DNA of 64,000 nucleotides from contig OW204010.1 in the NCBI GenBank assembly GCA_934047225.1, positions 1,072,294 to 1,136,293 of the forward strand, written 5' to 3'. Numbering within the stretch: the first letter of the stretch is position 1; every line of letters starts with the position of its first letter. Source of the stretch: Ypsolopha sequella (taxonomy: Eukaryota; Arthropoda; Insecta; Lepidoptera; Ypsolophidae). Below, in pieces: positions 44,027-55,075 of the stretch. Both the position numbers and the translations under genes were made by a program. The notes under the pieces were generated by a model, which was given only the letters and a program-made list of their open reading frames with translations, had not been told where the DNA came from and made no database searches.

Positions 44027-44750
44027 ACAAAATGTAACATTTTATCTTTCACTTGAGCTAGAGCACCTGTGCACGCAGTCTATACACTAGGTTTAGATAC
44101 AAAATGTAACATTTTATCTTTCACTTGAGCTAGAGCACCTGTTCACGCAGTCTATACACTAGGTTTAGATACAAAATGTAACATTTTATCTTTCACTTGA
44201 GCTAGAGCACCTGTTCACGCAGTCTATACACTAGGTTTAGATACAAAATGTAACATTTTATCTTTCACTTGAGCTAGAGCACCTGTTCACGCAGTCTATA
44301 CACTAGGTTTAGATACAAAATGTAACATTTTATCTTTCACTTGAGCTAGAGCACCTGTTCACGCAGTCTATACACTAGGTTTAGATACAAAATGTAACAT
44401 TTTATCTTTCACTTGAGCTAGAGCACCTGTTCACGCAGTCTATACACTAGGTTTAGATACAAAATGTAACATTTTATCTTTCACTTGAGCTAGAGCACCT
44501 GTTCACGCAGTCTATACACTAGGTTTAGATACAAAATGTAACATTTTATCTTTCACTTGAGCTAGAGCACCTGTTCACGCAGTCTATACACTAGGTTTAG
44601 ATACAAAATGTAACATTTTATCTTTCACTTGAGCTAGAGCACCTGTTCACGCAGTCTATACACTAGGTTTAGATACAAAATGTAACATTTTATCTTTCAC
44701 TTGAGCTAGAGCACCTGTTCACGCAGTCTATACACTAGGTTTAGATACAA
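44027..44750 (+). repeat. 72-bp array, ~10 copies, expanded from LINE 'E' codons
   Basis: The unit is 72 bases, or 24 codons: KCNILSFT-TGA-ARAPVHAVYTLGLDT in the LINE frame. One unit is exactly what the RT would contain between NVT and IARLDCVKDFG. All copies carry the same TGA. The first has GTG and the others GTT at the Val codon; otherwise they look identical. The reading frame is preserved across the whole array. Confidence 0.9.
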
Positions 44751-45382
44751 TTGCTCGGCTGGATTGTGTTAAGGATTTTGGCGTCATCTTCTACACAAAG
44801 CACACATTTCACGACCATATAAGGAGTTTAGCCGTGGAGTGTTACCGGAGATTGGGCTTTGTCATCCGAAACGCGAAAGACTTCCACGACACAAAAATCA
44901 TTCAGCTCCTCTTTACTGCTCTTGTAAGAAGCAAAATTGAGACTAGCTTTATTATATGGAGCCCTCACGAAAAATCTTATGCTCTTATGTTAGAAAAGAC
45001 TCAGAAAGCATTCTTGAGGTTTCTCTTTAAGAAAAAATTTGGATACTATCCTTTTCTATATCCTACTATGTACCTGCTAGGTATGTTAGGATTCAACTCC
45101 CTTGAAGTGAGGCCTTCATGTGAGTTAATTGTGACCACATGTCGCATATTACGTGGCGACATCGATTGCCCAGCGATGGTGGAGTAAGTCTGTAGGCTAT
45201 TTTCTCCTAATAAATACATCCGAGCACGATCGCATCGACTACTGTCAGTGCCTACCACCAATACCGTAGCACACCTCGAGTCTCCCTTAATGCGCGGGAC
45301 TACGAAGCTTAACGCTCTCTTGACCTCAGTGCCAGAGTGTGACTTATTTTTTGACAGATTGATGGATGTAATGCGAGAGTGC

Positions 45383-45857
45383 TTAAGGCCCTTACCTTTG
45401 CCAAATGGGTACATTCTAAAGCCTACTCCTCGTTTATGGCCCAACCAAAAATAATGAAAAAATTTATTATGAATAATCAACTCTTAGACAACATATGCAA
45501 CAGTTTTCTTTTTCATACCACCAAAACTTCTACATGATTATTTTTTTTTACTGAGTGGTGTTTTTTGACCTCAAATTCCCTACTGCTCCTGAGTTGCTTG
45601 GCCGATTGAATTCATCTATGCTTTGATAAATAGATAAACTTTATAGCTATAAACATAACATAAGATTATTCAATCGAGTAATCACGTCCAAGTGAAAAGT
45701 ATAATTTTCCCCTATTTCGCCCTCTCAAGGACGCAGCGAGCGTCGTAACAGCCACTATGCATTGCGCGCTGATATGAACGTTATTTCAATGTCGTTTCCG
45801 TTGATATTTGTAGTGACAAATATCGAGCTGCTAATTTGGCGACGGTAATCGCCTTAA
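45383..45857 (+). mobile_element. TTAA-flanked MITE, copy 1 (piggyBac-like)
   Basis: It begins TTAAGGCCCTTACCTTTGCC and ends with the inverse of TTAAGGCGATTACCGTCGCC, flanked by the duplicated TTAA (45383-45386 and 45854-45857). It sits in the codons TGC-TTA-AGG of LINE 'E'; deleting it restores REC-L-RFCEKE. About 475 bases, no transposase. Inverted copies are at 52971 and 56870. Confidence 0.75.
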
Positions 45858-46164
45858 GGTTCTGTGAGAAAGAGGCTTCTCTGACTATGTCCTTACATTT
45901 AAACTGTCAGATTAATTATTTTGTTTTGCCATATGTTGAATTTTAATGTTATTTTAATATTATGTGTAAACTATATGTTTGTGAATGTTTATATTTGTAT
46001 TTGTAAAAACTTAATTATACAGTGCAATGAATATCTGTAATGCTGTATAAATAATAAATAAATAAATATATTATATGTTAAACTGTACATATGACGTAAG
46101 AAACGCATTGCCACTGCATTCATTATAAAGCTTGTCCTTATTACAATCAAAATGCTTTCATTTT

Positions 46165-46400
46165 AGACATGACAGACAATGATAGCCCTGATGATGACCA
46201 GAGTCAAGCTCCTCTAGCACCTTCACCTGGCCCGAGCGTCGGGGTAGTAATACTTTATATTCTCTGGTCGGGGTATCAGCATCTTCCCTTGAGCCAGGAC
46301 CATCGACGTTGGACATCGCTGATCTCGGTGACACCACTTGTGAGGCTCTCGTCGATGATGAAAACGTGTCAGGGAGTATTAACTTTCTATGGCTTCTTGA
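46165..46400 (+). pseudogene. Possible decayed exon, acidic and Ser/Pro-rich
   Basis: After an acceptor-like 'gctttcattttag' (ending 46166) the frame reads MTDNDSPDDDQSQAPLAPSP, GPSVGV, and then, two frames later, VSASSLEPGPSTLDIADLGD and TTCEALVDDENVSGSINF. The switch coincides with a 29-base repeat-flanked insertion ('gtcggggta' at 46238 and 46267). Without it the two halves join smoothly. I do not recognise the protein; it could come from a transposon or a host gene. Confidence 0.3.
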
Positions 46401-46466
46401 TTTTACTTTTATTGACACCAACCTCAGCTAATTACCCATGTTTGGTAAGCTGCCTTAAATCACTTT

Positions 46467-46517
46467 GTCCACAAAAATCCATTGAAAATATCCATTACTT
46501 AATGGATTTTTGTGGAC
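46467..46517. repeat. Perfect 17-bp stem hairpin
   Basis: 'gtccacaaaaatccatt' (46467-46483) and 'aatggatttttgtggac' (46501-46517) around a 17-base loop. Partial copies of 'tccattactt' flank it. Function unknown. Confidence 0.75.
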
Positions 46518-46918
46518 ATGTCCACTTTAATCCATTACTTGGGAATGTTGTACGGAATGTTTTTTTTTTGGACAAAATTAGTAACTAATGATCCATTGCA
46601 GTATAAAGTGGGTGGTATACAATTTTATTGAATAGTATCAGAATTCTTGCCGAATAAAAAATAATAAAGATGTGTCATTCTTGTCAAATGTCAAGATAAG
46701 TAATGAGGATTGTTGATTTTAATAGTGATTTCATTTCATTAAAGAATTCAATATAATAAAAAATGGAATATCACTTTTACACGACGGGATCCGGCATTCG
46801 TGGTTATTTGAGTACACATGGTCATGAGATGTGGGTCTGGTAAATTATGATTGATCACTTTATCGTCTTAACAACTGTACGAAGCACATAATTATGTAGG
46901 TTATAAAACTACCTTTCT

Positions 46919-49900
46919 TGTAAAAGATTTGAAGATCTGTACGTACATGGTAGGTACATTTGAAGATCTGTACGTACATGTAGGTACATTTGAAGATCTG
47001 TACGTACATGTAGGTACATTTGAAGATCTGTACGTACATGTAGGTACATTTGAAGATCTGTACGTACATGGTAGGTACATTTGAAGATCTGTACGTACAT
47101 GGTAGGTACATTTGAAGATCTGTACGTACATGGTAGGTACATTTGAAGATCTGTACGTACATGTAGGTACATTTGAAGATCTGTACGTACATGGTAGGTA
47201 CATTTGAAGATCTGTACGTACATGGTAGGTACATTTGAAGATCTGTACGTACATGGTAGGTACATTTGAAGATCTGTACGTACATGTAGGTACATTTGAA
47301 GATCTGTACGTACATGGTAGGTACATTTGAAGATCTGTACGTACATGGTAGGTACATTTGAAGATCTGTACGTACATGGTAGGTACATTAGAAGATCTGT
47401 ACGTACATGGTAGGTACATTTGAAGATCTGTACGTACATGGTAGGTACATTTGAAGATCTGTACGTACATGGTAGGTACATTTGAAGATCTGTACGTACA
47501 TGTAGGTACATTTGAAGATCTGTACGTACATGTAGGTACATTTGAAGATCTGTACGTACATGGTAGGTACATTTGAAGATCTGTACGTACATGTAGGTAC
47601 ATTTGAAGATCTGTACGTACATGGTAGGTACATTTGAAGATCTGTACGTACATGGTAGGTACATTTGAAGATCTGTACGTACATGTAGGTACATTTGAAG
47701 ATCTGTACGTACATGGTAGGTACATTTGAAGATCTGTACGTACATGGTAGGTACATTAGAAGATCTGTACGTACATGGTAGGTACATTTGAAGATCTGTA
47801 CGTACATGTAGGTACATTTGAAGATCTGTACGTACATGTAGGTACATTTGAAGATCTGTACGTACATGGTAGGTACATTTGAAGATCTGTACGTACATGT
47901 AGGTACATTTGAAGATCTGTACGTACATGGTAGGTACATTAGAAGATCTGTACGTACATGGTAGGTACATTTGAAGATCTGTACGTACATGTAGGTACAT
48001 TTGAAGATCTGTACGTACATGGTAGGTACATTTGAAGATCTGTACGTACATGGTAGGTACATTAGAAGATCTGTACGTACATGGTAGGTACATTTGAAGA
48101 TCTGTACGTACATGTAGGTACATTTGAAGATCTGTACGTACATGGTAGGTACATTAGAAGATCTGTACGTACATGGTAGGTACATTTGAAGATCTGTACG
48201 TACATGTAGGTACATTTGAAGATCTGTACGTACATGGTAGGTACATTTGAAGATCTGTACGTACATGGTAGGTACATTTGAAGATCTGTACGTACATGGT
48301 AGGTACATTAGAAGATCTGTACGTACATGGTAGGTACATTTGAAGATCTGTACGTACATGGTAGGTACATTAGAAGATCTGTATGTACATGGTAGGTACA
48401 TTTGAAGATCTGTACGTACATGGTAGGTACATTTGAAGATCTGTACGTACATGGTAGGTACATTTGAAGATCTGTACGTACATGGTAGGTACATTAGAAG
48501 ATCTGTACGTACATGGTAGGTACATTAGAAGATCTGTACGTACATGGTAGGTACATTAGAAGATCTGTACGTACATGGTAGGTACATTTGAAGATCTGTA
48601 CGTACATGGTAGGTACATTTGAAGATCTGTACGTACATGGTAGGTACATTTGAAGATCTGTACGTACATGGTAGGTACATTTGAAGATCTGTACGTACAT
48701 GGTAGGTACATTTGAAGATCTGTACGTACATGGTAGGTACATTTGAAGATCTGTGCGTACATGGTAGGTACATTTGAAGATCTCTACGTACATGGTAGGT
48801 ACATTTGAAGATCTGTACGTACATGGTAGGTACATTTGAAGATCTGTACGTACATGGTAGGTACATTTGAAGATCTGTACGTACATGGTAGGTACATTTG
48901 AAGATCTGTACGTACATGGTAGGTACATTAGAAGATCTGTACGTACATGGTAGGTACATTTGAAGATCTGTACGTACATGTTAGGTACATTTGAAGATCT
49001 GTACGTACATGGTAGGTACATTTGAAGATCTGTACGTACATGGTAGGTACATTTGAAGATCTGTACGTACATGGTAGGTACATTTGAAGATCTGTACGTA
49101 CATGGTAGGTACATTTGAAGATCTGTACGTACATGGTAGGTACATTTGAAGATCTGTACGTACATGGTAGGTACATTTGAAGATCTGTACGTACATGGTA
49201 GGTACATTTGAAGATCTGTACGTACATGGTAGGTACATTTGAAGATCTGTACGTACATGTAGGTACATTTGAAGATCTGTACGTACATGGTAGGTACATT
49301 TGAAGATCTGTACGTACATGGTAGGTACATTAGAAGATCTGTACGTACATGGTAGGTACATTAGAAGATCTGTACGTACATGGTAGGTACATTTGAAGAT
49401 CTGTACGTACATGTAGGTACATTTGAAGATCTGTACGTACATGGTAGGTACATTTGAAGATCTGTACGTACATGGTAGGTACATTAGAAGATCTGTACGT
49501 ACATGGTAGGTACATTTGAAGATCTGTACGTACATGTAGGTACATTTGAAGATCTGTACGTACATGGTAGGTACATTTGAAGATCTGTACGTACATGTAG
49601 GTACATTTGAAGATCTGTACGTACATGGTAGGTACATTTGAAGATCTGTACGTACATGTAGGTACATTTGAAGATCTGTACGTACATGGTAGGTACATTT
49701 GAAGATCTGTACGTACATGTAGGTACATTTGAAGATCTGTACGTACATGGTAGGTACATTAGAAGATCTGTACGTACATGGTAGGTACATTTGAAGATCT
49801 GTACGTACATGTAGGTACATTTGAAGATCTGTACGTACATGGTAGGTACATTTGAAGATCTGTACGTACATGGTAGGTACATTAGAAGATCTGTACGTAC

Positions 49901-50842
49901 ATGGTAGGTACATTTGAAGATCTGTACGTACATGTAGGTACATTTGAAGATCTGTACGTACATGGTAGGTACATTAGAAGATCTGTACGTACATGGTAGG
50001 TACATTTGAAGATCTGTACGTACATGTAGGTACATTTGAAGATCTGTACGTACATGGTAGGTACATTTGATGATCTGTACGTACATGGTAGGTACATTTG
50101 AAGATCTGTACGTACATGGTAGGTACATTAGAAGATCTGTACGTACATGGTAGGTACATTTGAAGATCTGTACGTACATGGTAGGTACATTAGAAGATCT
50201 GTATGTACATGGTAGGTACATTTGAAGATCTGTACGTACATGGTAGGTACATTTGAAGATCTGTACGTACATGGTAGGTACATTAGAAGATCTGTACGTA
50301 CATGGTAGGTACATTAGAAGATCTGTACGTACATGGTAGGTACATTTGAAGATCTGTACGTACATGGTAGGTACATTAGAAGATCTGTACGTACATGGTA
50401 GGTACATTTGAAGATCTGTACGTACATGGTAGGTACATTAGAAGATCTGTACGTACATGGTAGGTACATTTGAAGATCTGTACGTACATGGTAGGTACAT
50501 TTGAAGATCTGTACGTACATGGTAGGTACATTTGAAGATCTGTACGTACATGGTAGGTACATTAGAAGATCTGTATGTACATGGTAGGTACATTTGAAGA
50601 TCTGTACGTACATGGTAGGTACATTTGAAGATCTGTACGTACATGGTAGGTACATTTGAAGATCTGTACGTACATGGTAGGTACATTTGAAGATCTGTAC
50701 GTACATGGTAGGTACATTTGAAGATCTGTACGTACATGGTAGGTACATTTGAAGATCTGTACGTACATGGTAGGTACATTTGAAGATCTGTACGTACATG
50801 GTAGGTACATTTGAAGATCTGTACGTACATGGTAGGTACATT
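46919..50842. repeat. 3.9-kb satellite, 30/31-bp units, ~127 copies
   Basis: The unit 'gaagatctgtacgtacatgg' plus 'taggtacattt' (31 bases) is mixed with a 30-base variant lacking one G ('catgtagg') and a 'attaga' variant. Divergence is very low. 30-base units cluster at 46960-48240 and 49250-50040; 48280-49240 is nearly all 31. The block 47821-48452 recurs 1820 bases downstream with the same variant order. The minus strand is open in all frames, because 31 is not a multiple of three and the unit lacks minus-strand stops; these frames are not genes. Units carry palindromes 'tgtacgtaca' and 'agatct'. Confidence 0.95.
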
Positions 50843-51213
50843 TCGATATGAAAATAATTGTGTCAAGTGTCAGATAAAGTATTGATAAAGTGTCATCGTG
50901 AAGAGCGTCGGTGGAGAATCTGGGCATAAAAATAGCTTATAAAGTTAAAATAAGGCCTCAAATGTGCAATGAATTAAAAAAAAAATTAAATGCTCGTTAT
51001 GTTGTTATTTAACATTTGTTTTTCATCAACATGCTCTGATGACATTGAAGACGGCTTTGGAATGCAATCAGTGAGAATGAAAAATACTAAGTAGATGAAA
51101 CTTTAAGTTAACTTAAATATTTTGCAAGATGCATCTAAAGTTTGTTTTCCTTTTCTTTAGATGCTGGTTAGAGAAACAGGAGAACTGGGTTTGCTTAAAA
51201 TTAAATTGAACTT
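50843..51213. other. No supported feature
   Basis: AT-rich sequence right of the satellite. It includes 'gtgtcaagtgtcagataaag' near the edge and nothing coding that I can support. Confidence 0.5.
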
Positions 51214-51882
51214 CATCTTGAATTAAAACACTTGTACTTGTAGTTTCACTTTATTTATATTAACTCCCAACCGGTTTCGGATTTTACTCCATTTTCAAGG
51301 GAAGATCTTAATTGAAATATTTTACATGACTCCAGGCACTAGCTCTGAGCAACGTAAACAATGATAATGTTGACAGAAAATAGAATTAAGTAGGTATGTC
51401 GAAAATGTATAAGTGATGTCATGCGATAAAATTACCCGAAAAATGGGGAATTTACATACAAATATATAATGTTTATTTAATGGCAGTTTAAATGTCAAAT
51501 GAGTCCTAATAAGCATAAATGTCAAATTAAATGAGATAAAAATATAATAATTTAAATTGTTAAATGGATTAATTAATTAAAATAATGAAGTAGCGGCGAT
51601 CTATTAACTTCTAACTGCTGATTTAAAATGCTTTCCTGGTTTTTGTGTAAAAGCTTATTGATCTCCAATGCTTCTAAGGCGGTCATTTTTCTACCTTTTT
51701 TGGACACGTGGAGGGCTTTAAAGTTTTGTGTTATATCAAAGGTATGATTTTCACTTATGAGGTGATCGGCAAAATTAGAATTTGATGTTTTTTTACGGCG
51801 CCAGCTACTTACATGTTCTTTGATTCGGGTATCAAACTACACTTGGGTGAAACTACAAGTACAAGTGTTTTAATTCAAGATG
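51214..51882 (-). mobile_element. Penelope-like element fragment flanked by 36-bp perfect inverted repeats
   Basis: The 36-base arms 51214-51249 and 51847-51882 ('catcttgaattaaaacactt' then 'gtacttgtagtttcac') are exact inverses. The interior has 'aaccggtttcggattttact', a motif I associate with Penelope-like ends, and the coding remnant at 51573-51836. The element is 5'-truncated and has no RT left. Confidence 0.6.
51573..51836 (-). pseudogene. Penelope-like GIY-YIG endonuclease C-terminal end
   Basis: The minus strand reads FDTRIKEHVSSWRRKKTSNS, NFADHLISENHTFDI, then FKALHVSKKGRKMTALEALE and INKLLHKNQESILNQQL...PLLHYFN-stop. The pattern R.KEH...S.FA.HL...NH and LH..KKGRK...LE..EI resembles the region after the GIY-YIG core in Penelope-like elements. 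The GIY and YIG motifs and all RT motifs are missing, so only the last 88 codons survive. Confidence 0.6.
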
Positions 51883-52630
51883 TGTTTCAAGTTTCACCAA
51901 GTGCCGACAATCGCAAGTATAAATTTTGAAATTGAACTAATAAAATAAAAAAACAGTTGATCAACAAAATTAAATTTAACCAATAAAACAGAACAAAAGT
52001 TAGTCAACAAATGAAATTATTAAACTAAAAAAACAGAACTAAAGTTAATTAACTAAATATTTAATGTGCTAATTTAAGAGAATTCACCAATTTATAATTA
52101 TTTGATGTCCTATCGGGGCCTCTCTGAAGATCAGACGGCGATGTGAAGATCCTTTTTGTTCTTGCCTGCCTCACTCGGAGAACCTGACGAGGGCGTCAGG
52201 ATGTCAGGAGATTGATACCTACTTCGTGTAAGATATCTATTTCCATGGTATATTCGGTCATGCCTATTTCAATAAAAACACATCTTTGCCTGCGGCATCA
52301 CCTGCCTATAAAAGCAGCGCGTGGCAGGGCTGCCCTCTCTTTTGTTCGTCGGCCGTCCTAATGGAAGGATTGGAACGTGAACTCTCAGAATAAGTATTCT
52401 GAGCGTAATCTACATGACTGGTTGGCAAGTCGCCATTGTTGTTCGAGCAGTGTCATATGGTTCGTTTAGATTTGTTTTTAACTTTTGCTGATGAAGTTTG
52501 TGTAAAGAAACTCCTTTAGTTCTTATCAAGTATGTATTGTGCAATCTAATGTGGACAAATATCTTACAATTGAATTAACGCAACTTAATTTTAAACTATA
52601 AGTAAAAACTGAATAAATTCCTAGACAAGG
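51883..52630. promoter_or_regulatory. Promoter-like region with TATA box at 52307-52314
   Basis: TATAAAAG at 52307-52314 is followed about 30 bases later by a pyrimidine-rich start-like 'ccctctcttttgttcgtcgg'. The surrounding region has moderate GC and two short open frames follow (52630-53047: MISKPKKIISTSKKDLGNAT...), the second running into the MITE at 52971. It could be a retrotransposon LTR/leader or a host promoter. I see no terminal repeat to support an LTR. Confidence 0.3.
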
Positions 52631-52970
52631 TGATTTCAAAACCAAAAAAGATAATCAGCACAAGTAAAAAGGATCTAGGTAACGCAACAAATATTTTACC
52701 AACGACCGTCCACACCACGGAACACGTCCACACCGAGCGTCGAAATAAAGAGACCGATAAAATGAATTCCAAAAATCAAGTGTTGCTCCTAGATCCTTTT
52801 CTACACATTGGTCCGACCAAGTAGACCGACCACAGATTATGCACAGTCTGCCTCAAATACCAAGTCAAATGTCAAACGGTCGGAAGAAACACCAAACAAC
52901 CGTACTCAAACGCGCTGGTGTTGTCATTACATTTGCGTTCTGAAATCTGGCACAGCGACAACATTTGATA

Positions 52971-53445
52971 TTAAGGCGATTACCATCGCCAAATTAGCAG
53001 CTCGATATTTGTCACTACAAATATCAACGGAAACGACATTGAAATAACGTTCATATCAGCGCGCAATGCATAGTGGCTGTTACGATGCTCGCTGCGTCCT
53101 TGATAGGGTGAAATAGGAGAAAATTATACCTTTCACTTGGACGTGATTACTCGATTTAAATAATCTTATGTTGTGTTTATAGCTATAAAGTTTATCTATT
53201 TATCAAAGCATAGATGAATTCAATCGGCCAAGCCACTCAGGAGCAGTAGGGAATTTGAGATCAAAAAACACCATTCAGTAAAAAAAAAAAACATATAGAA
53301 GTTTTGGTGGTATGAAAAAGAAAAATGTTGCATATGTTGTCTAAGAGTTGATTATTCATAATACATTTTTTCATTATTTTTGGTTTGGCCATAAACGAGG
53401 AGTAGGCTTTAGAAAGTACCCATTTGGCAATAGTAAGGCCCTTAA
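52971..53445 (-). mobile_element. TTAA-flanked MITE, copy 2
   Basis: Inverse of copy 1 along its length, with TTAA at 52971-52974 and 53442-53445. About 475 bases. It contains 'gaggagtaggctttagaaag' and 'caatcggccaagc' as in the other copies. No transposase. The region 53446-53786 to the right is T-rich and featureless. Confidence 0.75.
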
Positions 53446-53786
53446 GTAGACAGACGTTAATTCCTTTGCTATCTTTGGCTTTCTTTTTAATCAGACCTAC
53501 GATTTGCTTATATTATTATGTATATATTATGTATTGATGATATGATTTTTTTTCGTAAGAGGGATTTTTTTTTTGGCAATAAATCTGTCTTCTATCTTTT
53601 TTCTTTTTTTTTTTAATTCTAATAAATAAAACGCTACAATGGGATGCATCGATATAATATATTTAATTAAATGAACTCAGAAAACATGTAACATGGTCGG
53701 TTTTTCGTCGTATCTCCACTGCACCTGTATGTCAAACAATAAAAAAAAATTAATGAAATATTTGCTCTTGAAATATATGTACTGTA

Positions 53787-54294
53787 TACAGGGTGTTTAG
53801 GGCATCGATGTACATATTTTCAGGGATGATAAAGGAAGTGACTTTAACATTTTTGACTGAATTTACTTTAGTGCAAAGTTTAATAGTTTTAGAGATATAG
53901 ACAATTTTTAGTTTTGGCTACTTATAAATAGGTTACTGTAATTAAATGATAATAAAACACTATTATGACTAAAAAAATACATTTTCATTTTAGATTATTC
54001 CGAAATACACGTCAATTTAACAATAAAACAAGATCAATGTGTTCACAAAGAAGTGAAAATAACCATAAGGCAAAATACAGTACGAAGGAAAAGAATTTTT
54101 AGTAAATTTTAGTAAATATGATTTATAGCCATAATTCTTGTTTTATTATCATAACATTGCAGCTACCTATTTTTAAGTAGACAAAACAAAAAATGTCTAT
54201 ATCTCGAAAACTATTAAACTTTGTAAAAATGTTTAAAATCACTTCCTTTATCATCCTTGAAAAAATTTACATCGATGCCCCAAAACATCCTGTA
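53787..54294. mobile_element. Hairpin MITE, ~190-bp inverted arms, TA-flanked
   Basis: The ends TACAGGGTGTTTAGGGCATC and the inverse of TACAGGATGTTTTGGGGCAT bound a 508-base element. The arms (to about 53970 and from about 54100) stay alignable with small indels ('gataaaggaagtgact', 'tttagagatatagacaattt'). TA at both edges suggests mariner-type target use. No coding capacity. Confidence 0.7.
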
Positions 54295-55075
54295 TTAACA
54301 TTGAATTACCCGTCAATAATAATCAACCTATATTAGATAAAAATTAACAATAAATATAAAAATAACACTTCTTCAGACTAATCGAATGGGTGAATTGAAT
54401 TTAGGTATTATTATGTTTATATATAATGTAACGTGTAATATAAACACATTTGTTTGTCTATGGTTGAACTAGTGCGTGCACACCACGGGGATGGCGTGAC
54501 AAAAATTGTATTCGAGAACCTCTGTCGCCACTTTTTGGAATAACGAATTACCTTGTTAGTAAACATACGCGGCGCACACATAGATTTACCCGTCGTCATA
54601 CAGCCAAAATAACACCGTATTTCTATGAACCTTAGATGTAAAATACCAAACATGTCATGGCACTGTGCTAATGTGTGTGAAGTGCCATGACCAGCGGCCG
54701 CACTATGACACAATTAGGTCCGTGTTGATAATTTTTAAAAAAATATACATTGCGGCGTTAATATTCTAACTCAATGTGTGACGCTCTTTATAACCTGCAA
54801 TGGACAAAATATTGTCTAATTTCAACGCTACTCGCTACAATGCTAAATATTTCATGGTAAGGTTGAAATTTTATTTACCGCGAGGTTTATTCTGTAAATA
54901 TCACAGTAAATACATGTTTAAATTACTTACACGAGTGAAATAAAGTTCTTTTGGATGTCTTATTTGCGTTATTCAAAGAGTTAGAACAATTTGCCACGCT
55001 GTAATACACCATTTTTAGAATATGTTTGTTCTAACGCGTTCGGTTGAGAAATGAGAGGTCCGTGGAAAGAACCGG
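54295..55075. other. No supported gene
   Basis: 54417-54713 has a 98-codon open minus-strand frame with a mixed composition and no motif I know. The rest is AT-rich. I see no repeat structure until the array begins at 55076. Confidence 0.4.

Larger units (their letters stand above)
43850..46068 (+). pseudogene. LINE 'E': 5'-truncated RT C-terminal half, with internal array and MITE
   Basis: It reads VIQCYADDLKLFISIKDVSD (YADD), LLQEDLDAVFRRSIKNRLHF and NVTKCNILSFT, then a TGA. After the array at 44027-44750 it continues in the same frame: IARLDCVKDFGVIFYTKHTF, ECYRRLGFVIRNAKDFHDTK, LLFTALVRSKIETSFIIWSP, KAFLRFLFKKKFGYYPF and FNSLEVR, to a TAA near 45185. The last block (DLFFDRLMDVMRECL) is split by a TTAA MITE and resumes RFCEKEASLTMS at 45858. 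The (aataaata) tail is at 46045-46068. A relative of its C-terminus is at 56530. Jockey-like by motif. Confidence 0.75.

Noticed and set aside
46860..50927. Many long minus-strand ORFs (up to about 400 codons) of repeating MYLPCTYRSSNVPT-type sequence
   Set aside because: They are the same 30/31-bp satellite read in different phases; no start context, domain or boundary distinguishes any of them.
51883..52630. LTR of an LTR retrotransposon
   Set aside because: A TATA box and leader-like sequence are present, but no second copy, primer-binding site or gag/pol was found.
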